Both the position numbers and the translations under genes were made by a program. A stretch of DNA of 64,000 nucleotides, taken from positions 6,741,001-6,805,000 of the forward strand of contig JALJCS010000020.1 of assembly GCA_023055355.1 (NCBI GenBank), read 5' to 3'. The stretch is from Agelaius tricolor. Taxonomy: Eukaryota > Chordata > Aves > Passeriformes > Icteridae. Numbering within the stretch: the stretch's first letter is position 1; each line of letters begins with the position of its first letter. Of the stretch, positions 1 to 12,400 are shown piece by piece. Below the pieces are notes generated by a model. That model made no database searches. It was not told where the DNA came from and saw only the letters and a list, made by a program, of their open reading frames with translations.

Positions 1-1026
1 AGTTGGGAGGAAAGATAATCTTGTATTTCTAGTGATTGAAGCCTCCTAACAGGAGATAAAAATACCTCTCAGAAAAATAGCTGGCTAAATATCCATTGGT
101 ATTATGCTGTGTCCAAAAGTCAGGGAAGAATTTTTAGCCTGTCAAGCTACTGAGAGCAAATGTGAGCCATGTTTTACCCTAATTCAGTGAAATAAAAAAC
201 AAGCCAAAATGTTTTGTAAAAATTAGTCTTTGATCTTTCCTAATGTGCAGCCTGTGTTAGTGGTCACAGCTGTCCAATTCTCTCAGCCTGTTTCTGTTCT
301 CCCTGATGCCATTTTTACATTGGTGCAGTTTCAGTGGCGTCAGTGGAGCGGTTCCAGATTTATACCAGCAGTTTGGCAAACCCCAAATGTTTGAAAATCA
401 CGAGTCAGGCTCTAGAAAATAATGTGATTTTTCTTAAAAATCATTATTTAGAATGACACATTGGACTTGGGGGTATGTTTTTAAATTTTCTTTTGAATGT
501 TTCTGCTGACAGGTGCAGCAAGTTTTCTTTAACCTATCTGTGAGGTCTGGAAGATCACTTTGCAGTTGCCTGTGGGAGCTGTGACTCCTTTAAAACTTGT
601 AAACTTGGAACTTTTAAAGCAGAACTTTAGTCAGATATTCTTGCTCTCTGGGCAGCACTTGGAGGCAAGTCTCTTTTCTGGCCCATGCTCTGAGCCCTAA
701 CATGTATATAAAATGTGGTGATTATTCAGCACAGTTAATAATCACAATTTTAATCAACACAATCAATATAACAGTTATCAGTATTTTACATTACAATCCT
801 GAGAGTTATCAGAATTGCATTTCAGTAAGAACAGAATGCATTGATTCACCTCTCTGCTGACTGATTCTTACCAAGCCTGGAGACAGAACACAAAGCATCC
901 TACCCCGAGCGAGTTTGGTTTTAGCTTGGAACCACGACACCAAGAATGCAGCCAAGTGCTGGAGTTCCCAGTGAGCTGATATTTTATACTCCTGGTTGGA
1001 TTAGTTAAACTGCTCTGCAGGAAAGG

Positions 1027-1081
1027 CTGTGTGTGTGTGCGCTTGCACGGATCCAAACAAAGCTTCCTCACACACACACAG
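1027..1081. repeat. GT/CA dinucleotide inverted repeat
   Basis: A 13-base GT-type arm (1027-1039) is the exact reverse complement of a CA-type arm (1069-1081), separated by 29 bases. Both arms are short dinucleotide microsatellites, so the pairing may follow simply from two opposite-strand CA repeats lying close together. A cruciform or an RNA hairpin is possible. Confidence 0.8.
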
Positions 1082-4000
1082 GCAGCCAGCCAGCTCCTCC
1101 ATTGATTGTGGCTTTGTCTTTCTGTTGCCCATGCCTGTGCCTTTTATCATTTATTTGGAAAGTTAATGAAAACAAGCTTAGTACAAGGAAAAGCACCCAG
1201 CAGAGCAGCCATCAATGCTGCAGAAGTTTCTTCTTGCCTGCTTATAATTAATGCCTCTTCCAGCAGAGAGAGGCTTAATGTGGCAAAGCCAGCCAGCATA
1301 TGCATCAGTCTGCTGGAACGGTGATTATTGATAATGGCTGGGAGGGAAAACTGCCTCAGGTAGAAGGAAGACAGCATGTCTTACCTTGTGTCAAGGAAAG
1401 TGTGAAGACCACAATTTTTTTTTGAAAAATGATTTAAAAAAATAAATATTTCAGCTATCACAATGACACCAGCAGCTCTGGGTGGTGTTGGCTGTGCTGT
1501 AGAGCTGTTCTGAAAGACCTAACGTGTATTAGAAGTCCAGTCTGGCATGCTGGTGCACAAATGCCACTTGTGTTGCTTAAAAACAGTGAATCAGATGTAT
1601 TTTGGAAACAAAAGATGAACCCAGTATGGCATCTCTGGTTACTGTAAAGCATGGGCTGAGTGAACTGGAATTAAATATGCATTGAAATTAATGAGGAAAG
1701 TTGTAAGCAAAGCAGAGGAGTGATGGATGGTGATCTTCACTGAGGTGGTCATGCACATCTCCTGGAATATAAATGTCATTACAATTCATGTGGTTCATAG
1801 CACCAGGCTTACCACAAACTCCTGCAGCTCCTGGCCTTGGGCTTTGGAGACACTGCCCCACACAGAAATGCCTTCAGCCATCCTCAGACCAGCATTTCTC
1901 TGCCGTGGGATTTTAGAATTCTGTGTAGATGGTGAGTTAATGACCCGGCAAATTAATTGCTTCATGAGGCTGCATTAATAATTGATGTTCTCTTACTCCT
2001 TTTCATATTATATACAAACTCTCTGTTCAGCATCTGCAACTAAAACAGGCAAAATTACTAAATTGCTGATAATCCCTCACTGAGCATGCTGCTCTGGCAG
2101 GATGGGTACTCAGGAACTGCTTTTAGTGCTGTACCAGGGAAATAAATTGTATCAACAGGATCTGAACCTGCAGGAAAACCTGCTGCCCAAGGGGTAAGGA
2201 GAGGTCACTTTTTCAGATTAGGGGTTATGCCTTTCTTACAGGAAGCTGCATTTTAGTTGATACCTGCCTGGTGTCTGGAGGAAGGAGCTGTGAAAGCTCT
2301 GACTTAAATCCACACCTGCAAGAGAACACATTTAATTGAGAGGCCTTATCTACACAGAGTACTGTTGGTTGTGTCACTTTGTCTTCTCAATACATATTTC
2401 TTATTCTTGCAGCTCTACCTTTGAGACCCCCTGATATCAAATCACTGTGTCATTTAATTGTCTGGGACTTTCTCCTTTCTTCAGATTATTAAATGAGGTG
2501 GTTTAAATATTAAGTGCAGGAGATCACTGATGGGCCTCTGTTAAGCTACTGTACTACTGGGAGAGATAACTAGAGACACAGGGACATGTTTTCAGGAAAA
2601 AACAAACATTTCTAGAGGAGGTGGATGTGACTGGTGTTGAACCTGGTGTGAGGTTTGATGGCAGCTGATGGCCCTGAGCCTTAGCCACATGTTCCCACTG
2701 GCACTACCACCATTCTGTGTTTGTGCAGTGAGCTCCTCCAGGAAACTTAGATAGCTGAAAAGTTGGAGATTTGGGGCACTTTTGTTTGCCTTCTCCTCAT
2801 CTGGGACAGCTCTGGATTTCTGTGTTATTTCATGAATTCCAGTGCTGGCACTGAAGAGGAGATGGGAATGTGCAGCCCACACTGTTTAAAGCTCCTGTGG
2901 CAGAGCATCTAGGTATCAAAGATGAAGGAAGTTTATTTCTAATCAACCAGTCTTACATTTCAATCAAAGAGTTTAAATTTATACACATAAATAATTCATG
3001 CACTTATTATGCTCCACATTCAGAATGCGGAACGCACATTAACTTGTCCTTGTCCCACTCCAACAGATATGCAAGTGTGATCATCCCTGTTTTATTAGGG
3101 GAAAATGATACCAAAGGTGAGATCTTGGTGCATTAAAATTCCTACAGACCCCCCCCCTGCCCACCTTGCAACTAGATTTTCTCTTGAAATAACTGAGGTG
3201 TCTGGCTGTTGCTCTGAGGGCAGTAGTGGCACTTTCTAGCTCCAGTGCAATGATTGTGTCACAGAAAGGATATTAGGGCAGTTATGTAGCAGAAATAAGT
3301 GAGTGTGGCATTGCCTCAGTGCTCCCAGGAATTAATAACCCCACAGGGATGTGAATGCCTTACCTGCTTTGCCCCATAGTCCACGGGGCAATGCCACCTC
3401 TCATCTGAAAAACAGAGATAAGTGTGATCACTAATGCTTTATGCTAAGAAAGTATATCCTTGCCACTTACAGAAGGATAAAATTTATTATTAAGCTTGAT
3501 TGTGTTCAATGTAAAAAATTTGGCCAGTTCCTGAAAGAATTATTTCATATGATATACATGAGTAAGCCTTTGGCTTGGGGAAAAGTGTTGTGCCTTTCCA
3601 GTTGCTGCTCAGTTTTGTGTGGTTCTAATTCATTTTCTTTGTTTGATTTTTTTATCTTGGCAAGATCCTGACTTGTTGTTTCGCAGTTTGAGGAATTAAC
3701 ATTTCCTTTTGATTGAAGATATAATTTAACATTATATGCAAACATTGTATTGCAGCAAGCGTCACCTAAAATGTCTAAAGCAGGCTCCAAATCTCTATGA
3801 ATAATGGGTGAGTCTTTCAAGTGTTTTGGAGTAGCCATGACTGATGCATCTTCCCTTGCTCTAAAGCCCCCCAGTTGTAAGGCTGTGCCTTCTACACTTC
3901 AGCCCCACATTGTTATCAATGCACTCACAATGCACACCACAAATCACTGACTCGTTTTGAAGAGCTGCCTGCGAGAGGGCACGGAGCTGACACGATGTCC

Positions 4001-5546
4001 ATGCCTTCCTGGCCAGGCTGCAGGTGGAGCTGGAAGCCCAGCCCGATGTGGGGATTGTCTGGCACTTCCCTTGCAGGGCTGTTGACAATTGCCTGTAGCT
4101 TTGCCAAACTTTAACTGTTGGAGCTGAAATTTTCCATGTCGTGTGTCTGCTTGCAGCTGATTGCCTTTTCTTTGAAAGTTCAAATAGAAAGATTTGGCTG
4201 CCTAAAAAAAATAAGGTAGGGAGAAATAAATTGGTTTGGTCATGTTATAAGTGCTTGCAAATAGTTTGCTAGAGAACTTGCACACTTGCATACTTTGAAG
4301 CAAGGTTGTGAAATTTGGCCAGGACTTAGCCCTGTGGAAGACAGATGCCTTTTGCTATCTCTGCAAAAGTAGCATAAGTCCTGCCAGATCAGAACAGTCT
4401 CAGAAGGATCAGTTTGCACATTCTAAGAGTTTCAGGAAAACACAGGTAGGCTTTTGAAGGAAAATACCATTTCCTAAGTAGTTTGCTGGATATTCTATAT
4501 ATGGAGTTGTACAAAAGACAGCCTCATAAAGACATGTCTTCCATCAGGAAAAAAATGTGTGCCCAGAATTGCTTAGCAGCCAAGATCACAAGAAACCCCA
4601 AGGGTACTTAAAGGGCACCTGATAAGATCAGTGAAAAAATACCCATTACTGCCTCTTGCACATCATGTAAATCTGTCTGCACTTGCCTTTCACACTTTTA
4701 ATTGAAAACATAAAGGGGTGGGGGGAGCATTTGAGCAGATTAGCTAACTGATTGATTATTTACAAGGAATCAAAATTAGAGGGACAATGATGTCTTTTTA
4801 GAGAGACGTCAAGGCAAATTATTCAATTATCAAGTTACCCACATGCACAGTTTGATGCTGCAGCATCCATTTGTACACAGATCATGCATCAGAGGTTTCC
4901 TAGCACTTTTAAAGAGAATATAACGTGCCTTTCTCAAAACCACAAAAGCAATGCCATAGTGCATTAAGAATGAGATATTTTACTCTGGCAGCAAGCATTC
5001 TCTGCCTCGTGGATGCCAGCAGAGGTTTCAGTGCAGTATTGACCAGGGCTTTGCTGAATGCTCTGGGGCCAAATCCCTCTCCTGCTTATTCCTGGGCCAG
5101 AGGCAGGCTCATGAAGAATGTGTGTTAATGTGCACCATATTCTCAGCCATCTGTTGACCCCATCTGACTTGCTCTTGCCTGTGCCTGTGGGGCTGCTCTC
5201 TGGGGAGAGCCAGCAAAGGTCAGGAGGGCACCCAAGCCTTGTTGTAAGCTGCCGAGTGACAGTACCATCTGTAAGACTTTCTTCCTCTGCTTCTGTTCCA
5301 AATCTGCCTTATTGAGGGTGGTGGACAAGTATTTTGATATAATTAGCTAATCCTGAAGAAGCCAGCCCCATCCCTGGCAGCCAGCAGTCCCGTCCTGGCT
5401 GGAGCAGACCCGCCAAAGGGAGGGACCTGCAAGTTCATTCTGGTTGTGCTGCTTGCTGACAGCCCTCGAAGCCCATGGGGATAGCTTGGCCAGAAGTGAT
5501 TCCTTGCAATGAATGGTGTGATTTGTGCCAAGTGTTTGGAGACTAT

Positions 5547-5593
5547 CTTCTTTTTTTTTCTTTTTCGTTTTCTTTTTCTTTTTCTTTTTTTTT
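5547..5593. repeat. T-rich pyrimidine tract with C interruptions
   Basis: Nearly pure pyrimidine on the plus strand, dominated by T5C units with a single G. It is a low-complexity microsatellite-like tract with no sign of a flanking retroposon body. Confidence 0.85.
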
Positions 5594-8546
5594 AATATTC
5601 ATGTATTCAGTACTTTTGTCTGGGTATGGACAGCCTACCATTTTGGCATTTTGAAATTTAAGCACCTTCCTTAGTAGCAAAAGGCAAGTTCTCAAACGTT
5701 TCCCCTGGTGACATTCACTCTTGGATGTCTGTTACAATCTTGGCAAGCAAAGATGACGAATCAAGCACAGGACCTGGCCTCCTCTCCAAGTTGCCTTGAT
5801 TTCTTATCTCTGAAGCTGGATTATTTTGCACAAATCTTTGCTGTTCCATAGTTTTCACAGTCCTATTTCATTTAATGCCATCCTGGGGACACATGAGCCC
5901 AGTGTAAAATGTCATCACAGTCTTTGAGAGTGGTTTTGAGAGTCTGTTCTGCACATACTAAAAACTGTGTCAATACATAGTCAGGCTTTTAAAAGTGGTG
6001 TTTATAGCACCATAATGACTCTGTATCTAGGTCTTGAATCAGAACAGGGTGTGGGCCCTTTACAATGTGAATACAATAACATGTATTAAATAACATTGAG
6101 AAGTTACTGCCAGTGCACAGTAGCCAATTTTCCAATGTTAATACCTGAGAACAACAAATGGTGATTGAGGCTGCCCGGGCTGGTGGCCTTGGGCCAGCTT
6201 TACCCCAAGCAAGTCTCTCAAGCCAGCCTGGCTCAAGGTGAGCTGGGTGCTGATGGGGCTGAGCCTCTGCAGCCAGCAGCAGCTCCCTGTCCTTCCCCCT
6301 GCAAGGGCAGGAACCCGGCTGGGCTGGCTCTGACCCCCTGCCCAGGCTGCCCTTGGATGGCTGGGTGGGGGAGCCAGGCTTTAGAGACCCTGTTGTGAAA
6401 GTGTTGATCTAGATCCCCAGGAAATCCTGTTAAGCAACAACAGAAGTGCCTGGGGCAGGGGAAAAAAAAAAAAATCTGTCTGCTCTGAGCTGTGGCCCTT
6501 TCATTTGCATGCAACATATGTCCTCTTCTTCTGCGTGTCAAAATAACCCTGCCCCAGTTGCCTCGAGCGAAGAGATTAGATCTGGGGAGGAGGCTTGCAC
6601 CAGGACAACTTTTAACACAACAAGGAAATTCTGAAAGAGTAAAGATAATTAAAAACAAGAGATGAAAGCTAGCTCAGTCAGCTTGCTTGACATAGCCAAG
6701 TATCTCCCAATATTTCAAGAAACCTCTCAGTATCCAGAACTGTCCATCATCCACCCTGTTTTCCCCTGCCAGCACGATCTGGCATTTTAAAATTAAAATT
6801 GTTGTGCTTGTCCTGCTGACTCATATGTTGTGCATCTCTCTTCTGTCCAGATTTGGGATGAAATCTTGGCCCTATGCTGTAAGCCTGTGTTATGCAGGAG
6901 GTCAGAGCAGTTAATCAAAATGGATCATTCTAGCTTTATAGCATAAAAGTCAGTTAAGTCATTGGCAAAACTCCTGCTGATGCCTATAAATGTGGAATTC
7001 AAACTATATAACCCCAAGACATCCAAATGGCTGGCTGTAAGATTCTGAGCCCAGCTCTTCTGTTTAGAACTCCAGAGCCTCTCTGTTTATTTGCTTTCTT
7101 TTTTTTGCACATATCCCATGGATTTTAAGTGCTGAGATTTTTGAATGACAAAAGCAAAGCCTTGTTTCTTAGGAATAAAATGTGGTTTCAATATATTATT
7201 TTTTTAGTGAAAATTAATGACTTGAAAATACTCCTAATCCATTTCTTACCTTTTTCACTGTGAATTTTCATGTGTCAGTGCAATAAAGCAAATTTGTTTT
7301 TAATAGGATCGATGAGAAAAAAATTAGGATCAGTTTGCATCATATTTCTGCCTACAGCTGAAATCTCAAATCTAACATATAAACCCTTAAAAATAGTGAG
7401 CAGGAAAGGAACATTAATAACCTTAAAACTAGTTTTGAGACTCACTATAAGAACATTATCTGTAAAGGCTGCATGTTGGTTACACTGACAGCCATAATAA
7501 GCAATAAAAATAAAGCATAATGCAAGGCTGGAAAGAGTGTGAAAGCCTAGAATGTGAATTTTGGAATGTTCCATAGTGATGTGGCTGACCAGTGCTGCTG
7601 TAGTCAGGGTTTCTGCATGAAGCTACACCTGCTGTTTAGCACCTTGCTCCCTGCTTTGTTTGGAAGCTCTTGCTCCTGCTTTTCATTGGTCCCAGTGCTG
7701 GAAAATGCAACTGGGGCTGCACCACAGAGGATGTGGTGGTTGAAGGACCTGTGGAACGCATTTTGCTGTGCATAGGTAACCCAGCAGACCTGCAGTTTAG
7801 GCGAGTCCTAAACAGAATGAAAACTAGCCTTGGATCAAATGCACAGTTACCTTTGTGTCTTCTCAGGGGGCTGAGAACTCTCCATGGGGCAGAGAAAGCT
7901 CAGTAAGTTATGCAAACGCTATTGTGTGAGACTTGTGTAAGGGCTAAATCATCTTAGCCTCTGGGCTAAATTGTTTGATTGGATGGAAACCATTTAAGAT
8001 GAGACTGGGTTTTTTTTTTTTTTTTCCTTGAAATAGTTTATTCCCTGACCACATTTTAAGTAGCTAGAATGTTTTGCTTGGTGGAGTGTATGACTGTGGG
8101 GGGTAGAGAGCAAGGGAAAGGGAATTGGGATTCATTTTTGTGGATATCCCAAAATAACCCAAATGAAGACAATCCAACCTGAAATGTAAGAATTCCCAGA
8201 GGCTGCTTGGTCACAGGATATATTTCCACATTGTATTAGAGCAATTCCCTGAACTGGAGAAGACAGAGCAGTACTGGCTGACTTGTAGTTTTACTGCCCA
8301 ATTGTTTATTAGCAATCCTGCTGTGCAAAAGCATTGAAGAAATGGAAGTTATTCAGAGGTGACTCTGAGCCAGACTTGATTGTTAGCAGCTTTAGGGATT
8401 TGGCTATTAGCTGGTGCGTTCTGTGGTAATGGAATATTGTAAAAATGTTTATATAAAAAAGTGCAAATGTCAAGGCAGGGTGTATGTGAATAACTCTTCA
8501 TACAGTAATAGTTCTTAGAAGCAAAATTTACCAGAAGTGTAACAGT

Positions 8547-8570
8547 AAAAAAAAAAAAAAAAAAAAAAAA
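8547..8570. repeat. A24 homopolymer
   Basis: An uninterrupted run of 24 A. I see no retroposon body immediately upstream, so it is scored as a simple repeat rather than a processed-pseudogene tail. Its length is likely to vary between individuals and to be error-prone in assembly. Confidence 0.95.
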
Positions 8571-9341
8571 GTTACTCTGACAGATTTGGTTAGTCTTTAA
8601 TTTACTTTGCTGTAAAACCAGCTCCTTTACCCTAGCCTGCACACCGGGCCCAAATTATAGAGTTTGGAACCCCAGAACTGTCTGACCTGACTACTGATGA
8701 TCAAGTCAATTCTTTTTATTACTGCCATGAGGTTTGCAGCGGGCTGCAGGGTTGTGCATTGAAAGTACATCAGTGCTTTTAGGGTGAACTGGTGTTTTAG
8801 GTCGATCGGTAGGAGATAAATTGGAGCTTTCAGCACCCACTAAAGAGATGGAGGTAATTTTTTTCCTCTTTTTCATCAGCAATTTGCACAGCCATTTCCA
8901 GTAATGGGGATAGGGCACATCACAGTTTGGGGGCCAAGAATGACTTCAGCAGCAGAGCACGAATGTGGAACCCTTCATTTCCAACACAGCAACTCGCAGC
9001 TGCACCTGACTGCTCTGCTGCTCCTGTCCCCCAAAACTGCCATCCTTTTTGAACAGCCACAGAAGTGTAAATTAATTAAAGCTATCATTACACAGTCAGC
9101 CAGTTGTATTCATCTCCAGCCTGTGCTTGGTAGGTTCCTGAATAAATGCCCTCTCGTGCTGTCTCAGGGTCACTGTTCCTGCCTGTTTCCAGCCTGGATA
9201 GCTGTGGTTGCATCAGCTTGTGCTCCAAGGTTATCCACCCAACCAGTAGGATTACAAGGGCAATATATTTCTTAATGAAAATGTTGATTCTGGAGTACAG
9301 TTATAGGGTCATTTACATTATTATGCACATAATCTCTTTCA

Positions 9342-9405
9342 AAGCAGGGGGTCTAGAATGACCTTTTAAGGTCCCTTTCTGTACTGCATTTCTATGATTC
9401 TATGA
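9342..9405 (+). mobile_element. CR1 LINE fragment (3' end)
   Basis: The stretch carries the typical avian CR1 3' sequence order: a GGGGGTCTAGAATGACC segment, then AAGGTCCCTTTCTG, then the terminal doubled motif TTCTATGATTCTATGA, where the match stops. CR1 elements are the dominant LINEs of bird genomes. They retrotranspose without a poly-A tail and are usually 5'-truncated, as here, where only about 64 bases are recognisable. No reverse-transcriptase coding part is present, so the copy is dead. It is the best evidence in the window for an avian source. The left boundary is approximate. Confidence 0.9.
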
Positions 9406-12400
9406 AGTCCTTGCTGAAAACAAATAAATGTTATCAACATTCCTATAAATTATTCATTTTTTTAAATCCACTGGTCATTATAAGATGATTGGCATAAGTA
9501 ATAATCTGTGTTAGGGATGCGAAGGAGAGCGAAACCATAAAAAGCCTCCTTGATGTTCTGCTGCTGTTTTTCATCCTTTTGGGAGAAAGAGGGATCTGAC
9601 AGCCCTCCAGCTTTGCCCTCAGAGGACCTGGGCACCAGGCCCTGCACTTCCAGTGCTTCTTTTGTGGTCTTGACAAGTCATTAGGGAAAGACTGAGGCAG
9701 TGTTTTCAAAGCATCTTAGCTGCACTTCAGCTGGCTGCCCTGCTCCCATCCCCCAGACTGCCCGGCCTCACAGACTGCATCAATCAAAACTGTCCAGAGA
9801 CTTCAGCCACTTGTACCCATCTCCAGCCTGTCCTGCTTCTGTTTGGCCCACAAGCAGTTTTTAAACGTGCTTCTTGCCTATATTTTGATTTTTCCAGGTT
9901 TCTAAAAGACTTTTGCTTTGCATCTCTGTTTTCGAACACGGATTGTAAAAAATATATATTTGGTATGTAAACACTGTGCCCCAAAATCAGCTTTCTTCTC
10001 CTTCTGCTCACTCTCATCTTCCAGGGGAGCTGCTTGCAAGTGGCTCAAACTCATCTGACCAGACAGCCAGGGCTGCAGCTTCATTGTGCTGTGCCTGGTC
10101 AGTGGAGCCACCACAGATACAGGGCTCCTCACACCCCTGACCAAACTGCTGCAAAGCAAAGAACAAGAAATAAAGCTGCTCGTACTCATTTGGCTGCAAT
10201 AAATGGGTTTCAACCATAAGTCTTTGGTTTCCTCTGCAGACACTTTCAAACACTATGCCTGTAGATATTATTTTTAATCCCTATGAACTCACAGCACGGG
10301 CTGGATGTTGGTGACCGTGGTGGCGTGGGTTACAGCTCCTCGAAATGTTGATTTTGAATCTCACTTTAACTTAACCAAATGTTGCTGGTGGGCTCAGATC
10401 TGTACAATTAGCTCACTTAAAATGATGCCTCCGGTGTGCTAAGACACTTAAAATTAGGACCAGAAGTTAGGCAGTTAATCTGTAAAGCTCAATAAAGCCC
10501 CCTGTTTCATCCAAGGGTTGTCAGAAAATTCGTTCCACATCTGTACAGAAAAAAAGCGAGGTGTAAACTGCCAAGAACCATTTTAATGATGGCTGGAGAA
10601 AAAAGCAGCCAGATGGCAGGCTCTGCTGTGGCTGCGGTTGGTATTTAACTGCTTTTTTATTGGAAAAATATGGGGTGAAAAATTGTGTGGGACTCATTAG
10701 GCAGCCTGCTGCGATTCTGATCAGCTTGCCAATCTGTTCAGTGTGGCAAAGATCCAAACAGCCATAAATTTTTAGCAGAGGCTTATAATCTATGACTTGG
10801 AGCTTGTTAAACCTTCTCTACTCCCCCCACTTTTGTACACTGCTTGGTTTGGGTTTTTTTTTTTTTCCCTTTTTTATTTTTTAATAAAAGCTTCAGGGCT
10901 CAAGCTGTGCTGGGAAAAAAAAAAGGGGGGGGGGGGGGGGATCAAGTCTCTCACAAAAAAGCTCCAGTGAATAGCACATCTCTTTGCTCCTTCTCAAAGT
11001 AAGAGCCCATAACACAAGTTTAATTTTCCTGATCCTGCATATTAACTAAAAAATTGGGTGTGCAGCAACATCTAAAGCAAGAGAGTGAGTGGTGTTATCT
11101 TTCCACTGGCATAGAGGAGCAGAGGAAATCCTCCTGCTCCTCTTTTGTCATCTTCAGAGGGAGGAAGGTTGTCGGAGGAGAGGGCTGTTTTTGCGGGCAG
11201 GCAGCTCCGTGGTGTTTTACCTTTTTCCTGAAACAATCCCAAAGTGAAGAATATGTAAATTTCAGGATTTCATAGCTTGGAGCAAAGTGTTAGGATCACA
11301 GCACGGCTGGCGCTCAGGGGAGACGGTAAACTGCTGGCAGGGTTTTAATTTTCCGTCAGAGTGGTGTCTGGATACCGAAGGATTCACAAAGGATCCTAAG
11401 AGGAAACTTAAAGCTTCCTTTTTCTTAATATTTGCATATTACAGAAATCAATTTCAGACAAAGGAAAAAGAGGTTTTAGAGGCTGCTGTGACATGTTTCC
11501 AAGTAACATACACAGAGCTATTGATCTGGCCACTTTTACGGAGATGGAAAATAAGCAGGCAGCACTCTTTCATGGGAGTATAAATATTGGTTTTGAAAGA
11601 TTTATAGAAGCAAGAGGCCAGCAGTGATGTATATAGTCTCTAGTATATGTACTGTTAAAAATACTGAAGTATTTCTCAGAAATTGCCCCAAGAAGTGAAG
11701 TAAAATTATAAACTATGGAGTTTTGATGCTTAACTGAAGCACTACTCTACTGAAATATTTTTATAATGATAACACTGAACTCACACGTGCATTTCTATCT
11801 GGGCATGCATGCTGCACGTATGCTGTAGGTTCAAGGTTATTTCAAGGAAATGTTTTAAACAGAGCAGTGAGCCAGTTAAAAAAGACGTGTATGCAAATAG
11901 ATCTGTGTGCACAATTGCTGTCACAAGCAGCTAAACCAGAGTCATCCTTGCTTGGCCAAGGCAAAGGTGTTAACTTGACTCCTGCAGGAAGTGAGTGCAA
12001 CTTCAGCTGATTAACTTGGATTTTTTGTGCAATTTTAAATATGGCAGGAGCATTAAAATGAGCATCCTTACAACCCTAATGTCAATGATTGAGACTTCTC
12101 TTTATTTGAACTAGCATTTCCAGTAGCATGTCTCTTCTCATTATATTTTGGGACAACAGTGCAACAAAAATAGAGAAGAGCTAGCAGACTTCCTTGCAAA
12201 TGCCACTGAATTTGTTTTAATGCTGGCCAAGCCTTCTCTAGCTAACTGCACCAAAATCAGAGCCCACATGGATGGATGTTCTGCTTTGTCCAAGCTTACA
12301 TGTGCCTATTTCCCTCACCTTCCACTAAACACTGTGGCATTTCTTGCCACTAGCTGAGTTCTTTTAGCTGTTGCCTTTGTCTAGAGTACACATGTAAATA

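Larger units (their letters stand above)
1..9341. other. AT-rich intergenic sequence, no supported gene
   Basis: No open reading frame here exceeds about 140 codons, and none shows a recognisable domain or plausible splice structure. The stretch is AT-rich single-copy-looking sequence with a pyrimidine tract at 5547-5593, an A24 run at 8547-8570, and a GT/CA inverted pair at 1027-1081. I see no RNA gene. It is most simply read as gene-desert DNA. Distal enhancers could lie here, but nothing in the sequence alone proves it. Confidence 0.6.

Noticed and set aside
8547..8570. Poly-A tail of a processed pseudogene or SINE
   Set aside because: No coding remnant, tRNA-like box or target-site duplication could be seen beside the A run.
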